Assembly (NCBI RefSeq): GCF_000797465.1
Contig: NZ_JSWG01000006.1
Coordinates: 1-64,000 of the forward strand
DNA from: Psychroserpens jangbogonensis
GTDB lineage: Bacteria; Bacteroidota; Bacteroidia; Flavobacteriales; Flavobacteriaceae
Length of the DNA stretch: 64,000 nt
Reading direction: 5' to 3'
This document shows, one piece after another, positions 35,840 to 45,774 of this stretch. Made by a program: the position numbers and the translations under genes. Every line of letters starts with the position of its first letter. The stretch's first letter is position 1. The notes below the pieces were generated by a model. It ran no database searches. It was not told where the DNA came from and saw only the letters and a list, made by a program, of their open reading frames with translations.

Positions 35840-35969
35840 GTGCCGTATTTGTGCCGACACCTATAAAATCATTGTTAATGGGGAATAATTACTTTCTGTA
35901 TCGGAAAATTGAAACAGCTTATTAATAATTAGTATAGAATTCTTACTATAACAAATAAGTTATAAGAAT

Positions 35970-35977
35970 TATATTTG
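35970..35977 (+). promoter_or_regulatory. -7 element upstream of the head-LTD gene
   Basis: TATATTTG matches TAnnTTTG and ends 22 bases before the TTG start at 36000. This supports that unusual start codon, since no ATG is available before the signal peptide. Confidence 0.45.
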
Positions 35978-35999
35978 GAGGCATTTGACCTAATATAAT

Positions 36000-37061
36000 T
36001 TGAACAAATACCTATTTATTTTTGCATTGATCTTGTGTCCTTATAGTGCTATATCTCAGGTAGGTATAGGTACAACAACACCAGATCAATCTGCAATATT
36101 AGATGTTTCTTCCACAACTGGAGGACTTCTTTTGCCACGAATGAATGAGGTAGAACGCGATGGTATTTCAAACCCAGCAATAGGATTACTTATTTATTTT
36201 ATAGAAGGGAATCAACAGTGCTTGCAAGTATATAATGGAAGTAGTTGGGAAAATATTTATTGTCCAACTACTAATACAGTTCCAAGTGCAACAAATGTTT
36301 CCGTTAGTGGAACTTTAAATGTTAGTGAGATAATCACAGCGACTTATGCCTATCAGGACGCAGAATCAGATATTGAAGATGTTTCATTATATCAATGGTA
36401 TCGTTCTGATGATGCTTCAGGAACAAATGAAATTGCTATTACAGGAGCCACGAGTTTAAATTATACAGTATCTGTTTCTGATGACGGTAAGTATTTAAGT
36501 TTCGGAGTAACACCAATTGCCGTGACTGGAGCTTTAACAGGTTTGGAAGTAAAAAGTAATTATGTTGGCGCTGTAGGTGTTGTAAGTAATGCGACTGCAA
36601 GAATTAACGAATTTCATTATGATAATGCAGGTACAGATGTAAACGAGTTTGTAGAAATTAGAATATCTGGAAATTTAGGAAGTCAGCCAGCTGATTTATC
36701 TCAGTATATGGTTTCTCTTTACAATGGTTCTGATCAATCTTTTTATTTAACTGTAACTCTAGATAGCCTTACCCAAACTTGTGATGCATCCAATTGCTAT
36801 TATGTATTGGATTCTATTGCGATACAAAATGGAGCTCCAGATGGTATAGCGCTTAGTAGTCCTTCTGGACTTGTAGAGTTTGTAAGTTATGAAGGAACTT
36901 TTACTGCTAGCAATGGAATTGCTTCTGGAGTATTAAGTGTTAATGTAGGCGTTTTTGAAAATGGCAACGGTGACGCAAATGGAGCTATAGAAAGATCTGT
37001 AGCTGGAGTCTGGAGCGTTAGTACAAATTCTAATAGCAAAGGTTCAGAAAACAGTTTATGA
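36000..37061 (+). CDS. Secreted protein with lamin-tail domain
   Basis: A 353-residue secreted protein starting at TTG. The signal peptide (NKYLFIFALILCPYSAISQ) is followed at once by a short head common in Bacteroidota secreted proteins: VGIGTTTPDQSAILDVSSTTGGLLLPRM, split here into motif VGIGTTTP and the LLLPRM turn, resembling phage tail-fibre heads. An Ig-like middle part (about 95-190) contains LYQWYRSDD and NYTVSVSDDGKYL. The C-terminal half is a lamin-tail domain (RINEFHYDNAGTDVNEFVEI). Such domains occur in secreted nucleases and adhesins. The gene overlaps the next by four bases (ATGA), so this protein and the endonuclease are made together. No sorting domain is visible. Function is not known. 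Confidence 0.75.
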   Translation: MNKYLFIFALILCPYSAISQVGIGTTTPDQSAILDVSSTTGGLLLPRMNEVERDGISNPAIGLLIYFIEGNQQCLQVYNGSSWENIYCPTTNTVPSATNVSVSGTLNVSEIITATYAYQDAESDIEDVSLYQWYRSDDASGTNEIAITGATSLNYTVSVSDDGKYLSFGVTPIAVTGALTGLEVKSNYVGAVGVVSNATARINEFHYDNAGTDVNEFVEIRISGNLGSQPADLSQYMVSLYNGSDQSFYLTVTLDSLTQTCDASNCYYVLDSIAIQNGAPDGIALSSPSGLVEFVSYEGTFTASNGIASGVLSVNVGVFENGNGDANGAIERSVAGVWSVSTNSNSKGSENSL

Positions 37062-38092
37062 AAAACGTTAGTTATTTATTACTAATATTTTTAATATCTA
37101 ACTCGGTTTTTAGCCAAGTAGGAGTTGGTACAGAAACACCAGATGAGTCTGCTGCTCTAGATATAGAAAGTTCAACTTTAGGGTTTCTTCCGCCAAGGAT
37201 GACTTCAGAACAACGTGATGCCATTGTAGTAACAAGTGCTTCAAAAGGTCTTATCATTTTTAATACAGATTCTAATGTGCTCAATATTTTTGATGGTGTT
37301 AACTGGCATGCTATTGTTGACACACAAGAAGAACTGATTTGCAATAATGCCACGACATTGACCGAGTTTTTAACATGTTTGCAAACTAATTATACACCTA
37401 GTCAAACCTTAGGTTATAGCACAGCTAGAGACGTCTTATATAGTGCAGTTGATATTGACATGTCAACTCAAGAACTAAAAGGGATTTATTCCAATTTCAC
37501 GATTTTAATGGATTATTCAACAGATCCAGATCCCTCAAGTCATGCTTTTAATTTAGGTATTAATGCTGAGCATATTTATCCTCAAAGTATGGGAGCAGGC
37601 GATGAGCCATCTAGAAGTGATATGTTCAATCTGTTTCCTTCGAGAGTAGAAGTAAACTCGGCAAGAGGAAATTGTCCGTTTAATGAGATAGTAGATAGCG
37701 ATTCCGAATCGTGGTTTTATTTGAATCAGCAATTAAATATTATTCCTACTTCTAATATAGATCTTTATACAGAAAAGGATCAGGATGAATCCTACCCACT
37801 GCTTTCTGGAACACAACAATGTTCAATAGAACCTCAAGAAAGTAAGAAAGGTGATATTGCTAGAGTTGTGTTTTATTTTTATTCTATTTATAATTCAACA
37901 AATATTAATTCTTATGTGTCTTATGCAAACGAAGATTTTTTTAATTACATGAAAACTGTATTGCTTTCATGGCATATAAATGATCCCGTTGATCAATTAG
38001 AGATTGATAGAAATACCAATATTGAAACTTACCAAGGAAATAGTAATCCTTTTGTATTAGACAACACCTTAGCTCCAAGAATGTTCAATTAG
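37058..38092 (+). CDS. Secreted endonuclease I family protein
   Basis: A 344-residue protein with signal peptide and the same tail-fibre-like head as its neighbour (VGVGTETPDESAALDIE, then FLPPRM). From about residue 110 it carries an endonuclease I domain (EndA/NucM type), a Mg-dependent non-specific nuclease for DNA or RNA. The His-Me box is NAEHIYPQSMG with H172, followed by DMFNLFPS and the asparagine-containing block VNSARGNCPFNEI. The C-terminal part has KGDIARVVFYFYSIY and LLSWHINDPVDQLEIDRNTNIETYQGNSNPF-type motifs typical of this family. It probably scavenges extracellular nucleic acid. The head fused to a nuclease is noteworthy. Confidence 0.88.
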   Translation: MKNVSYLLLIFLISNSVFSQVGVGTETPDESAALDIESSTLGFLPPRMTSEQRDAIVVTSASKGLIIFNTDSNVLNIFDGVNWHAIVDTQEELICNNATTLTEFLTCLQTNYTPSQTLGYSTARDVLYSAVDIDMSTQELKGIYSNFTILMDYSTDPDPSSHAFNLGINAEHIYPQSMGAGDEPSRSDMFNLFPSRVEVNSARGNCPFNEIVDSDSESWFYLNQQLNIIPTSNIDLYTEKDQDESYPLLSGTQQCSIEPQESKKGDIARVVFYFYSIYNSTNINSYVSYANEDFFNYMKTVLLSWHINDPVDQLEIDRNTNIETYQGNSNPFVLDNTLAPRMFN

Positions 38093-38119
38093 TTAGTTTG
38101 TAGTGATAATATACAATAT

Positions 38120-38137
38120 TGTATAGGTATTGTATGG
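38120..38137 (+). promoter_or_regulatory. TGTAT-N6-TGTAT repeat upstream of the regulator
   Basis: TGTATAGGTATTGTATGG contains two TGTAT words 11 bases apart. The same arrangement lies upstream of susC (41161) and of the last ORF (62887). Here the repeat starts 76 bases before the regulator ATG, which suggests autoregulation. Confidence 0.45.
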
Positions 38138-38179
38138 TTTATAGTTTGGTACAAGGTCAGTAAGTATAGTTAATAGACT

Positions 38180-38187
38180 TATATTTG
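38180..38187 (+). promoter_or_regulatory. -7 element, decides the regulator start
   Basis: TATATTTG ends on the G of the in-frame GTG at 38187, so translation should begin at the ATG at 38196 and the 5' leader is very short. Confidence 0.5.
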
Positions 38188-38195
38188 TGTTAACA

Positions 38196-41003
38196 ATGAC
38201 TATTAAAAAGTTAATCCAACATATCGTTATTTTTCTGTGTTCTTGCATGCTATATGCTCAAGAATTACCACCTATACAAAGTTTTACTCCAGAAATGTAT
38301 AACGCAGAAAATCAAAACTGGTCTATTTCTCAAGGCACTGATAAGTATATATACGTTGCCAATAATCTTGGACTTTTAGAATATAATGGAGCAAAATGGC
38401 AGTTTTATGAATCTCCAAATAAAACAGTTCTTAGATCTTTAGAGGTTGTTAATGATCGAATATACTCTGGTGGTTACATGGAATTCGGGTATTGGGAGCG
38501 AAATAATCTTGGTTTACTTGTATACACTTCATTATCTCAAAAACTTGAAATCAACTTAATTGAAGATGAACAAATCTGGAATATTTATTCTTTAGATGGT
38601 TGGGTTCTTTTTCAATCTTTGAATCGAATATACATAGTCAATTCGTCAGATTTATCAGTTAAATTTATAGATTCTGAAACTGAATTATCTAATATGATTA
38701 TATCAGATGATATTTTTTACTTTCAGAAAAAAGGTATTGGATTATTTAAAATTATTAACGGTAAATCTGAAATGGTTTCTGATGATATTATTTTGAAATC
38801 AAATAAAATTATTAATGCATTTCGTCACAATGATAAGTTTTTAATTCAGACGCAAGATAGAGGGTTCTTTGTGTTAGATTCTAATGGTGTAAAACAATGG
38901 GATATTCCAGCAAATGAAGTTTTATTTAAGGCTAACGTATTTAGTAGCCTGGAATTAATGGATGGTTCTTTTGCGCTTGGTACAATTTCAAATGGTGTAA
39001 TTTTCATGACCTCTGATGGTGAAATTAGTTACACAATAAATCAAAACAACGGATTAATTAACAATACGGTTCTATCTGTCTTTCAAGATTTAGATCTGAA
39101 TATATGGTTAGGTCTCGATAATGGAATCAGCCTTATAGATGTTACATCTCCCTACCGTATTTATAAAGATGATAGCGGAAAATTAGGTACTGTCTATGCT
39201 TCTTTAGCTATGGATGACACCCTCTATTTAGGAACTAACCAAGGTTTGTTCTATAAAAAAAGAAGTTCGCTTGAAGAATTTCAGTTTATGGAAGGAACTA
39301 ACGGTCAAGTATGGACATTAGCCAATATAGATGGAAAAATATTTTGTGGTCATAATAAAGGGACAATGATTATTGAAGCTAATGCTGTCATAAATACCAT
39401 TGAGAATGCCATAGGAACTTGGGGATTTAAGACCATTCCGGATGAAGGTAATTTAATTTTGCAAGGTAATTTTAACGGACTTAATGTATTAGAAAAAGTT
39501 GATAAGGAATGGACGTATAGAAATAAAATTGAAGGCATTGATATTTCTAGTCGTTTTTTCGAGTTTGCAAATAACAGGCTTTATGTTAATCATGAATTGA
39601 AAGGGCTTTATGAATTAAAAATTGGTGATGATTACAAAAAAGTAGAACAAATAAATAGAATAGAGAACATTTATGAAGGTGTTGGCTCTAATGCATTTAA
39701 TTATAATGGAGAATTGATTTATGTGTCTTCTGAAGGTGCATTTAAACAAAACCAAAACCAAGAATTTAATATAGATAGCTCTTTTACGTCATTATTTCAG
39801 CCTTTTAAACAGGTGACCACGATGATGCAAATTAGTGGAGAGAAAGATATGCTCTGGAGATATGCAGATGATAATATAGCATTTGTTTCATATGGAGGAA
39901 TGAGTGAAATACCAAATTTGAGATTATTTCCTTTAGCAAGTTCAATTAAAAATGTAGTTGCAGGTTTTGAAAATGTCACAAAAATAAGTAGCAATGAGTA
40001 TTTAGTAGGAAGGTATAATGGATACCTGTTGATAAATGATAATATAGCGCCTCCTAAAAAAGAATTTAGGATTGTTATAAATAATTTAGAAGTCAACGAG
40101 ATTGATCAGCCAAAAGAGGTGCTGGATCCTTTGATTGAGCCTACTTTTAGTAACAAGAAGAACAACATAAAATTTGATTATAATTTCGCGAATTATGGTG
40201 AGATTATTGAAAACAAATATCAGTATCAGTTATTAGGATTGTCAAATAATTGGTCTGAATGGACAGAGAGCTCATCACATAAATTTGAAAACCTTCCATT
40301 TGGAACTTATGCTTTTAATGTTCGAGGAAAGGCAGGTAATACGATTACCAAAAATATTGCGACCTATGTGTTTACAATAAAAAGACCATTGTTTCTATCT
40401 AATTTGGCAATTGCTTTATATGTAATATCTACAATATTGCTTCTTTTGATAATACATTATTACTACCGTAAATATTATAGAAATCAACAGCAAAAAGTTA
40501 TAGAGAAGTCAAAACAGGAACTTGCAGTAAAAGAATTGGAGAACACTCAAGAGCTCATGGCCGTAAGAAACCAACAGCTAAGACAAGATATAGAGAATAA
40601 GAATCGTGAGTTGGCCATCTCTACAATGAGCCTTATTAAGAAGAATGAGTTTTTAAATAATATTAAAGAAGAACTCAAAAGTGTAAATAAAACAGAAGGT
40701 TTAAACCCAGTCATCAAAATTATTGACAGAAACCTAAACAATACAGATGATTGGAAATTCTTTGAAGAAGCCTTTAATAATGCTGATAAGGATTTCCTTA
40801 AAAAAGTTAAAGCGAAACATCCTTCTTTAACACCAAACGATTTAAAACTCTGCGCTTACCTAAGGCTTAATTTGTCTTCTAAAGAAATTGCTCCTTTGCT
40901 TAATATTTCACCTAAAAGTGTTGAAGTCAAACGTTACCGTTTAAGAAAAAAGATGGATTTACCACACGAGTCAAGCTTAACAAATCATATTCTTGAAATA
41001 TAG
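38196..41003 (+). CDS. SusR-like sensor-regulator (propeller-YYY-HTH)
   Basis: A 935-residue membrane-spanning regulator with no kinase domain. After a signal sequence ending near LYAQE comes a large periplasmic beta-propeller of two-component-regulator (Reg_prop) repeats, for example NIWLGLDNGISLIDVTSPY, then a YYY domain (YQYQLLGLSNNWSEW, LPFGTYAFNVRG). A transmembrane helix (about 738-760) leads into a coiled coil rich in Glu/Lys/Gln and a C-terminal LuxR-type HTH (TPNDLKLCAYLRLNLSSKEIAPLL, KSVEVKRYRLRKK). This is the architecture of SusR, which binds an oligosaccharide outside and activates transcription inside. It stands directly upstream of the glucan locus and probably controls it. Confidence 0.9.
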   Translation: MTIKKLIQHIVIFLCSCMLYAQELPPIQSFTPEMYNAENQNWSISQGTDKYIYVANNLGLLEYNGAKWQFYESPNKTVLRSLEVVNDRIYSGGYMEFGYWERNNLGLLVYTSLSQKLEINLIEDEQIWNIYSLDGWVLFQSLNRIYIVNSSDLSVKFIDSETELSNMIISDDIFYFQKKGIGLFKIINGKSEMVSDDIILKSNKIINAFRHNDKFLIQTQDRGFFVLDSNGVKQWDIPANEVLFKANVFSSLELMDGSFALGTISNGVIFMTSDGEISYTINQNNGLINNTVLSVFQDLDLNIWLGLDNGISLIDVTSPYRIYKDDSGKLGTVYASLAMDDTLYLGTNQGLFYKKRSSLEEFQFMEGTNGQVWTLANIDGKIFCGHNKGTMIIEANAVINTIENAIGTWGFKTIPDEGNLILQGNFNGLNVLEKVDKEWTYRNKIEGIDISSRFFEFANNRLYVNHELKGLYELKIGDDYKKVEQINRIENIYEGVGSNAFNYNGELIYVSSEGAFKQNQNQEFNIDSSFTSLFQPFKQVTTMMQISGEKDMLWRYADDNIAFVSYGGMSEIPNLRLFPLASSIKNVVAGFENVTKISSNEYLVGRYNGYLLINDNIAPPKKEFRIVINNLEVNEIDQPKEVLDPLIEPTFSNKKNNIKFDYNFANYGEIIENKYQYQLLGLSNNWSEWTESSSHKFENLPFGTYAFNVRGKAGNTITKNIATYVFTIKRPLFLSNLAIALYVISTILLLLIIHYYYRKYYRNQQQKVIEKSKQELAVKELENTQELMAVRNQQLRQDIENKNRELAISTMSLIKKNEFLNNIKEELKSVNKTEGLNPVIKIIDRNLNNTDDWKFFEEAFNNADKDFLKKVKAKHPSLTPNDLKLCAYLRLNLSSKEIAPLLNISPKSVEVKRYRLRKKMDLPHESSLTNHILEI

Positions 41004-41160
41004 TAACTATACGGTTATCTAAAAGACCGCTACATTAACACTACAAATAGAATTGTCTGCTTAATCAGTATTACCTTTTCGTATATTTATATTCCAGTAA
41101 ATGCTTGAAAAAATGGTGATTTATTAAGATTTTCTTAAAATTTCATGCTTTTTATTGTCA

Positions 41161-41179
41161 TGTATGTTTTTTGTATTGG
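41161..41179 (+). promoter_or_regulatory. TGTAT-N6-TGTAT repeat upstream of susC
   Basis: TGTATGTTTTTTGTATTGG has the two TGTAT words 11 bases apart and starts 79 bases before the susC ATG. It matches 62887-62905 at 17 of 19 positions. Confidence 0.5.
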
Positions 41180-41239
41180 CATTTTTTATTGATTTCACAA
41201 ATACAAGTGATAAGTTTACTACATAACAAACAAATCAAT

Positions 41240-44200
41240 ATGACAACAAAAATTTTTTCCTTAGTCTTTTTATTATTTACTTCTTTGGCGATTAGTCAAG
41301 AAGTAGACATAAAAGGAGCAGTAACTTCGGACGCTGATGGATTACCATTACCTGGAGTAAACATTCTTGTAAAAGGAACCTCTAATGGAGTATCAACAGA
41401 TTTTGATGGTAATTTTGAAATTAAAAACGTACCAATCAATTCAGTATTAGTTTTTACCTATGTTGGCTTCAAAGATCTAGAGATCACTGTAGAAAATGGT
41501 GATCCACTAACAATAGCTTTAATTGAGGATACTGAGTCGCTTGACGAGGTTGTAGTTATTGGATATGGTACTCAAAAGAAAAGAGATGTCACTGGTGCAG
41601 TCTCTATAGTAGGAGCGAAGACATTAGAAGAAATCAAACCTATTAAAGTAGAACAAGCATTACAAGGTACAGTATCTGGTGTTAATGTGACTTCACAGTC
41701 TGGTGCGCCAGGTGCAGGTTTAGATATTCGAATTCGTGGTATATCTACTAATGGTGCAAACGGACCATTAGTAATTATTGATGGTTATCAAGGTGATATA
41801 GGTGTTCTAAACCCAAGTGATATTGAATCCATTACAGTTTTAAAAGATGCACAAGCTGCAATTTATGGAACCATTGGAGCAAATGGAGTGATTTTAGTAA
41901 CTACTAAAAGTGGTAAGAAAAATTCTAAAACCAAAGTTGGTTATAATACATATACTGGATTTCAACAGACGTCAAGGAAACTTAATTTATTAAATGCTAC
42001 TGAATATGCTACTCTACTTAATGAAAGCTATGCAGCAGGTGGACAAGCCTTACCTTATCCGAATGTGTCAGGATTAGGAGCTGGAACAGATTGGCAAGAT
42101 GAAGTATTTAATAATAACGTACCTATTGTGAGTCATGACTTCAATGTCTCAGGAGGATCAGAAAAAATAACATATGCCTTTAGTGCTTCTCATTTATACC
42201 AACAAGGTATTATAGCTCCTAAGAAATCAGATTTCAAAAGAAACACTGCGCGTTTGGCAGTAGGAGCTGATATTTCAGAAAAAATTAGAATTAAAGCCAA
42301 TGCAATTTACACGTATATAGATAGAGATGCTATTAACGATTTTGGTTTAGGATCAGTTTTATTTAATGCTCTTAATACGCCTTCAACAATTGCACCTTAT
42401 GATGCCAATGGCAAATTTACGTTAGTTCCTAATAATCCTGGTTTAGGAATTGAAATTATTAATCCACTAGCTCAAATATCAGATACAAATAATGATTATG
42501 ATTTGAGGAAACTTAATGGTACGGTAAGTGTAGAAGTTGACATTCTTGATAATATTATGTTTACAGGTCGTGTAGGATTTAACACCTCAAATAGTGAAGG
42601 TAAAACATTTTCGAAAGAAGTAAACTATGGAGGAAAAGTGTTTGATGTTCCAAGAAGTAGAGTTGATCAAAACGCTATTAATGACAATGATTACACATTT
42701 GATGCTTTTGCTACATATAGTAATGTGTTTAGTGAAGACCATAATGTAAAACTAACAGTAGGTTCAACAGTCTATAAGCAATTCGGAAATGGATTGTTTG
42801 CTACTGGGTATGATGTTCCTAATAATGCTTGGGAGTTTGCTGATATTGCTTTAGCAACAGGAACAAGTGAAGGAAGAGATGTAGGTTCATATGCTTATGA
42901 CGAAAGACGATTATCGTTTTTTGCAAGAGTACAATATGACTACAAAGGAAAGTACTTATTGTCTGCCATGTTAAGACGAGATTTATCTACCAGATTCGGA
43001 CCAGAAAATAGAGTCGCTTACTTTCCGTCAATGACTGCAGGTTGGATAATATCTGATGAAAACTTTTTTAGTAATGTAAATGCCGTGAACTTTTTAAAGC
43101 TTAGAGCTAGTTATGGTATTTTAGGAAACGATCAAATTGGAAACAATGGTTATGTAAGTTTATTAGACGGAGAAGCAACTTATGTTTTTGATAATGCTTT
43201 AGTAAACGGTCAAGCAATAGGTGTTTTACCAAATCCAGATTTGAAATGGGAAGAGGCTAAGAAATTTGATCTTGGGATAGATATTAAATTGTTAAATAAT
43301 AAAATTGATATTACAGCAGATTACTTTATAAACACGAGAGACAATCTTTTAATTGGTAATATTCCTGTTTCTGGAATTACTGGAATATCAGCTCCAGGAA
43401 GTGGTTCTCCAACTGTTAATGCTGGTAAAGTAGAAAACAAAGGTTTTGAATTTGCAATAGGATACAAAGAGTACATTTCAGATAATTTTAAATTCGGAAT
43501 TAATTATAACATCACAACTCTTAAAAATGAAGTGCTAGAGGTAAATAATAGTACAGGTTTTCTTGAAGGAGGTAATTTTGGTGTTGGACAATTAGCGCCA
43601 TCTAGAATGGAAGCTGGTCAGCCAATAGGATATTTCTACGGATTACAAACTAATGGCATATTTCAAAATCAAGCTGAAGTTGATGCACATGCTAACCAAA
43701 GTGATTTAGGAGCTGTTGCTGCTCCAGGCGATATTCGTTATGTAGATTCTAATGGTGATGGGACCGTTAATGCAGATGATAGGACTAATATTGGTGATGC
43801 AATTCCAGATGTAACAATGGGATTAAATTTGAATTTCTCTTATAAAGGGTTCGATTTCTCAGTGTATACATTTGCATCTATAGGAAATGATATGGTTCGT
43901 AATTATGAACGAACATTGACAGATGTTAACAGATCAAACTTCGCACTTAACCGCTGGACAGGAGAAGGAACAAGTAACACTGTGCCAAGAGTTACAACGG
44001 AAGCAACATCTAATAATGTGTTTTCTGATTATTTTGTAGAAGATGCTTCTTATATCAGGATTCAAAATGTACAATTAGGTTATACAGTACCAGCAGATTT
44101 AACAGAAAAATTTAATATTTCCAAAGTAAGAGTATATGTAGGTGTAAACAACTTGTATACGTTTACAGAGTATAGAGGATATGATCCTGGAGCATCAAGT

Positions 44201-44284
44201 GGAGCTCCAATTGGAGGTGGAATCGATGACGGTTTCTACCCAGTACCGCGTACATTTTTAGTTGGTTTAAATCTTAATTTTTAA
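41240..44284 (+). CDS. susC: SusC-like TonB-dependent transporter
   Basis: A 1,014-residue outer-membrane TonB-dependent receptor that imports oligosaccharides with its SusD lid. The ATG at 41240 (MTTKIFSLVFLL) gives a proper signal peptide; the longer frame from 41171 does not. An N-terminal carboxypeptidase-regulatory-like domain (VDIKGAVTSDADGLPLPGVN, about 20-100) is followed by a TonB-box-like DEVVVIGYGTQKKRDVTGAV and the plug (GTVSGVNVTSQSGAPGAG, RIRGISTNGANGPLVIIDG). The 22-strand barrel ends in an aromatic residue (FLVGLNLNF). First gene of the glucan operon; susD follows after 11 bases. The substrate is inferred from the neighbouring beta-1,3-glucanases. Confidence 0.95.
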   Translation: MTTKIFSLVFLLFTSLAISQEVDIKGAVTSDADGLPLPGVNILVKGTSNGVSTDFDGNFEIKNVPINSVLVFTYVGFKDLEITVENGDPLTIALIEDTESLDEVVVIGYGTQKKRDVTGAVSIVGAKTLEEIKPIKVEQALQGTVSGVNVTSQSGAPGAGLDIRIRGISTNGANGPLVIIDGYQGDIGVLNPSDIESITVLKDAQAAIYGTIGANGVILVTTKSGKKNSKTKVGYNTYTGFQQTSRKLNLLNATEYATLLNESYAAGGQALPYPNVSGLGAGTDWQDEVFNNNVPIVSHDFNVSGGSEKITYAFSASHLYQQGIIAPKKSDFKRNTARLAVGADISEKIRIKANAIYTYIDRDAINDFGLGSVLFNALNTPSTIAPYDANGKFTLVPNNPGLGIEIINPLAQISDTNNDYDLRKLNGTVSVEVDILDNIMFTGRVGFNTSNSEGKTFSKEVNYGGKVFDVPRSRVDQNAINDNDYTFDAFATYSNVFSEDHNVKLTVGSTVYKQFGNGLFATGYDVPNNAWEFADIALATGTSEGRDVGSYAYDERRLSFFARVQYDYKGKYLLSAMLRRDLSTRFGPENRVAYFPSMTAGWIISDENFFSNVNAVNFLKLRASYGILGNDQIGNNGYVSLLDGEATYVFDNALVNGQAIGVLPNPDLKWEEAKKFDLGIDIKLLNNKIDITADYFINTRDNLLIGNIPVSGITGISAPGSGSPTVNAGKVENKGFEFAIGYKEYISDNFKFGINYNITTLKNEVLEVNNSTGFLEGGNFGVGQLAPSRMEAGQPIGYFYGLQTNGIFQNQAEVDAHANQSDLGAVAAPGDIRYVDSNGDGTVNADDRTNIGDAIPDVTMGLNLNFSYKGFDFSVYTFASIGNDMVRNYERTLTDVNRSNFALNRWTGEGTSNTVPRVTTEATSNNVFSDYFVEDASYIRIQNVQLGYTVPADLTEKFNISKVRVYVGVNNLYTFTEYRGYDPGASSGAPIGGGIDDGFYPVPRTFLVGLNLNF

Positions 44285-44295
44285 TAATAATAAAG

Positions 44296-45756
44296 ATGAA
44301 AAATAAATTTATAAAAACAGTTTCAATTTGTATTATAGCTATTGCTTACTCAGGTTGTACAGATGATTTTGTAGAGCGTTCTGCTCCTTATTCTATTGAT
44401 TCTGAAAACTTCTTTAATTCAGAAGATGATTATTACAATGCACTAATTGGAGCATATGATATGCTACAGTCAACATATGCCAATGCAATTCTAGGAGAAA
44501 TTGCTTCCAACAATACCTTATGTGGTGGAGAGAGCGCTACAGATGTTATAGGGTGGCAACAAATTGATGATATGGTTCACACTCCTGTAAATAGTAATTT
44601 AAAGGATATATGGAATTGGATGTTTGCTGGTGTTAACAGAGCTAACTATATCTTAGAATTTAAAGATAAAACGAATTTTGAAGGAAAAGAAATTATAATA
44701 GCAGAAGCAAGATTCTTGAGAGCATATTACTATTTCGAATTGGTAAAATGGTTTGGTCCAGTGCCACTAAAAGAATCTAGATTTCAATTAGGAGATGAAA
44801 CAACAATACCAAGAAGTTCTGTAAGTGATGTTTATGCATTTATTGAAGCAGATTTAATTTTTGCTGCAAATACACTCGATTATAATGCACCTCAAATAGG
44901 TAGAGCTACAAAAAGTTCTGCTGAAGCATTACTTGGTAAAGCTTATTTATACCAAGATAAATTTACTGAAGCAGCTATAGCTTTAGAAAATTTAATCCTG
45001 AATAGTCCTCACGATTTAGAAACAGATTATGATCTGATTTTTGAAAACCAAGGAGAGAATGGAATAGGATCAGTATTTGAAGTTCAATATACAGATGGTG
45101 AAGGGGCTAGTTTTGATTGTCTGCAATGTAGTGAAGGAAATGTGGCTGTAGGATTTAGTGGTATAAGAAATTACAATGGCCCACAATTTACATCTGGATT
45201 TAGCTTTAATATTCCAACACAAGAAGTGTACGATGCTTTTGAAGTTAATGATATTCGCAGAGACGTTGCAATACTTGATATAGAAGCTTGGGCAGCATTT
45301 ACAGGTGCATCTTTTGGAACTGGTTTTGATCACACAGGTTATTTTAACCGCAAGTATTTACCAAGAATAAGAAGCAATGATGCAGCAGGTGATTTAAATC
45401 TAACAAATCCTAATAACTACAGAGCAATTCGTTTTGCAGATGTATTATTAATGGCTGCTGAAGCTTTTAATAGAGGATCAATTGATGATTCTAAAGCAAG
45501 ATTATATTTAAACAGAGTTCGTACTAGAGCAACTTTACCAGATGTTATGTCTTCAGGAAATGCGTTAACTAGTGCAATTTATCAAGAAAGACGTGTTGAA
45601 CTCGTCGGAGAAGGACATCATTTCTTTGATTTAGTGAGAACTGGTCGTGGAAACCAAATTGATGGTTTTTCACCAAATAGAAATGAAGTATTCCCAATTC
45701 CTTTTGAAGAAATTCAATTCTCAAATGGTAACTGGCAACAAAACACAGGATATTAA
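44296..45756 (+). CDS. susD: SusD-like glycan-binding lipoprotein
   Basis: A 486-residue lipoprotein (lipobox YSGC, Cys21) of the SusD/RagB family, which sits on SusC as a hinged lid and binds glycan. The helical TPR-like scaffold is visible in RANYILEFKDK, EARFLRAYYYFELVKWFGPVPL, SAEALLGKAYLYQDKFTEAA and near the end AIRFADVLLMAAEAFNRG and ERRVELVGEGHHFFDLVRTG. These are the standard SusD blocks. It is cotranscribed with susC and the binding protein 18 bases downstream. Confidence 0.95.
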   Translation: MKNKFIKTVSICIIAIAYSGCTDDFVERSAPYSIDSENFFNSEDDYYNALIGAYDMLQSTYANAILGEIASNNTLCGGESATDVIGWQQIDDMVHTPVNSNLKDIWNWMFAGVNRANYILEFKDKTNFEGKEIIIAEARFLRAYYYFELVKWFGPVPLKESRFQLGDETTIPRSSVSDVYAFIEADLIFAANTLDYNAPQIGRATKSSAEALLGKAYLYQDKFTEAAIALENLILNSPHDLETDYDLIFENQGENGIGSVFEVQYTDGEGASFDCLQCSEGNVAVGFSGIRNYNGPQFTSGFSFNIPTQEVYDAFEVNDIRRDVAILDIEAWAAFTGASFGTGFDHTGYFNRKYLPRIRSNDAAGDLNLTNPNNYRAIRFADVLLMAAEAFNRGSIDDSKARLYLNRVRTRATLPDVMSSGNALTSAIYQERRVELVGEGHHFFDLVRTGRGNQIDGFSPNRNEVFPIPFEEIQFSNGNWQQNTGY

Positions 45757-45774
45757 AAAATAAAAATTGAGAAA

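Noticed and set aside
38111-38124. ATACAATATTGTAT palindrome as a separate operator
   Set aside because: It overlaps the TGTAT repeat and is explained by AT-rich symmetry; no second copy was found upstream of susC.
41171-41239. N-terminal 23-residue extension of SusC
   Set aside because: No signal peptide would result; the ATG at 41240 gives a normal one, and the extension runs through the promoter region.
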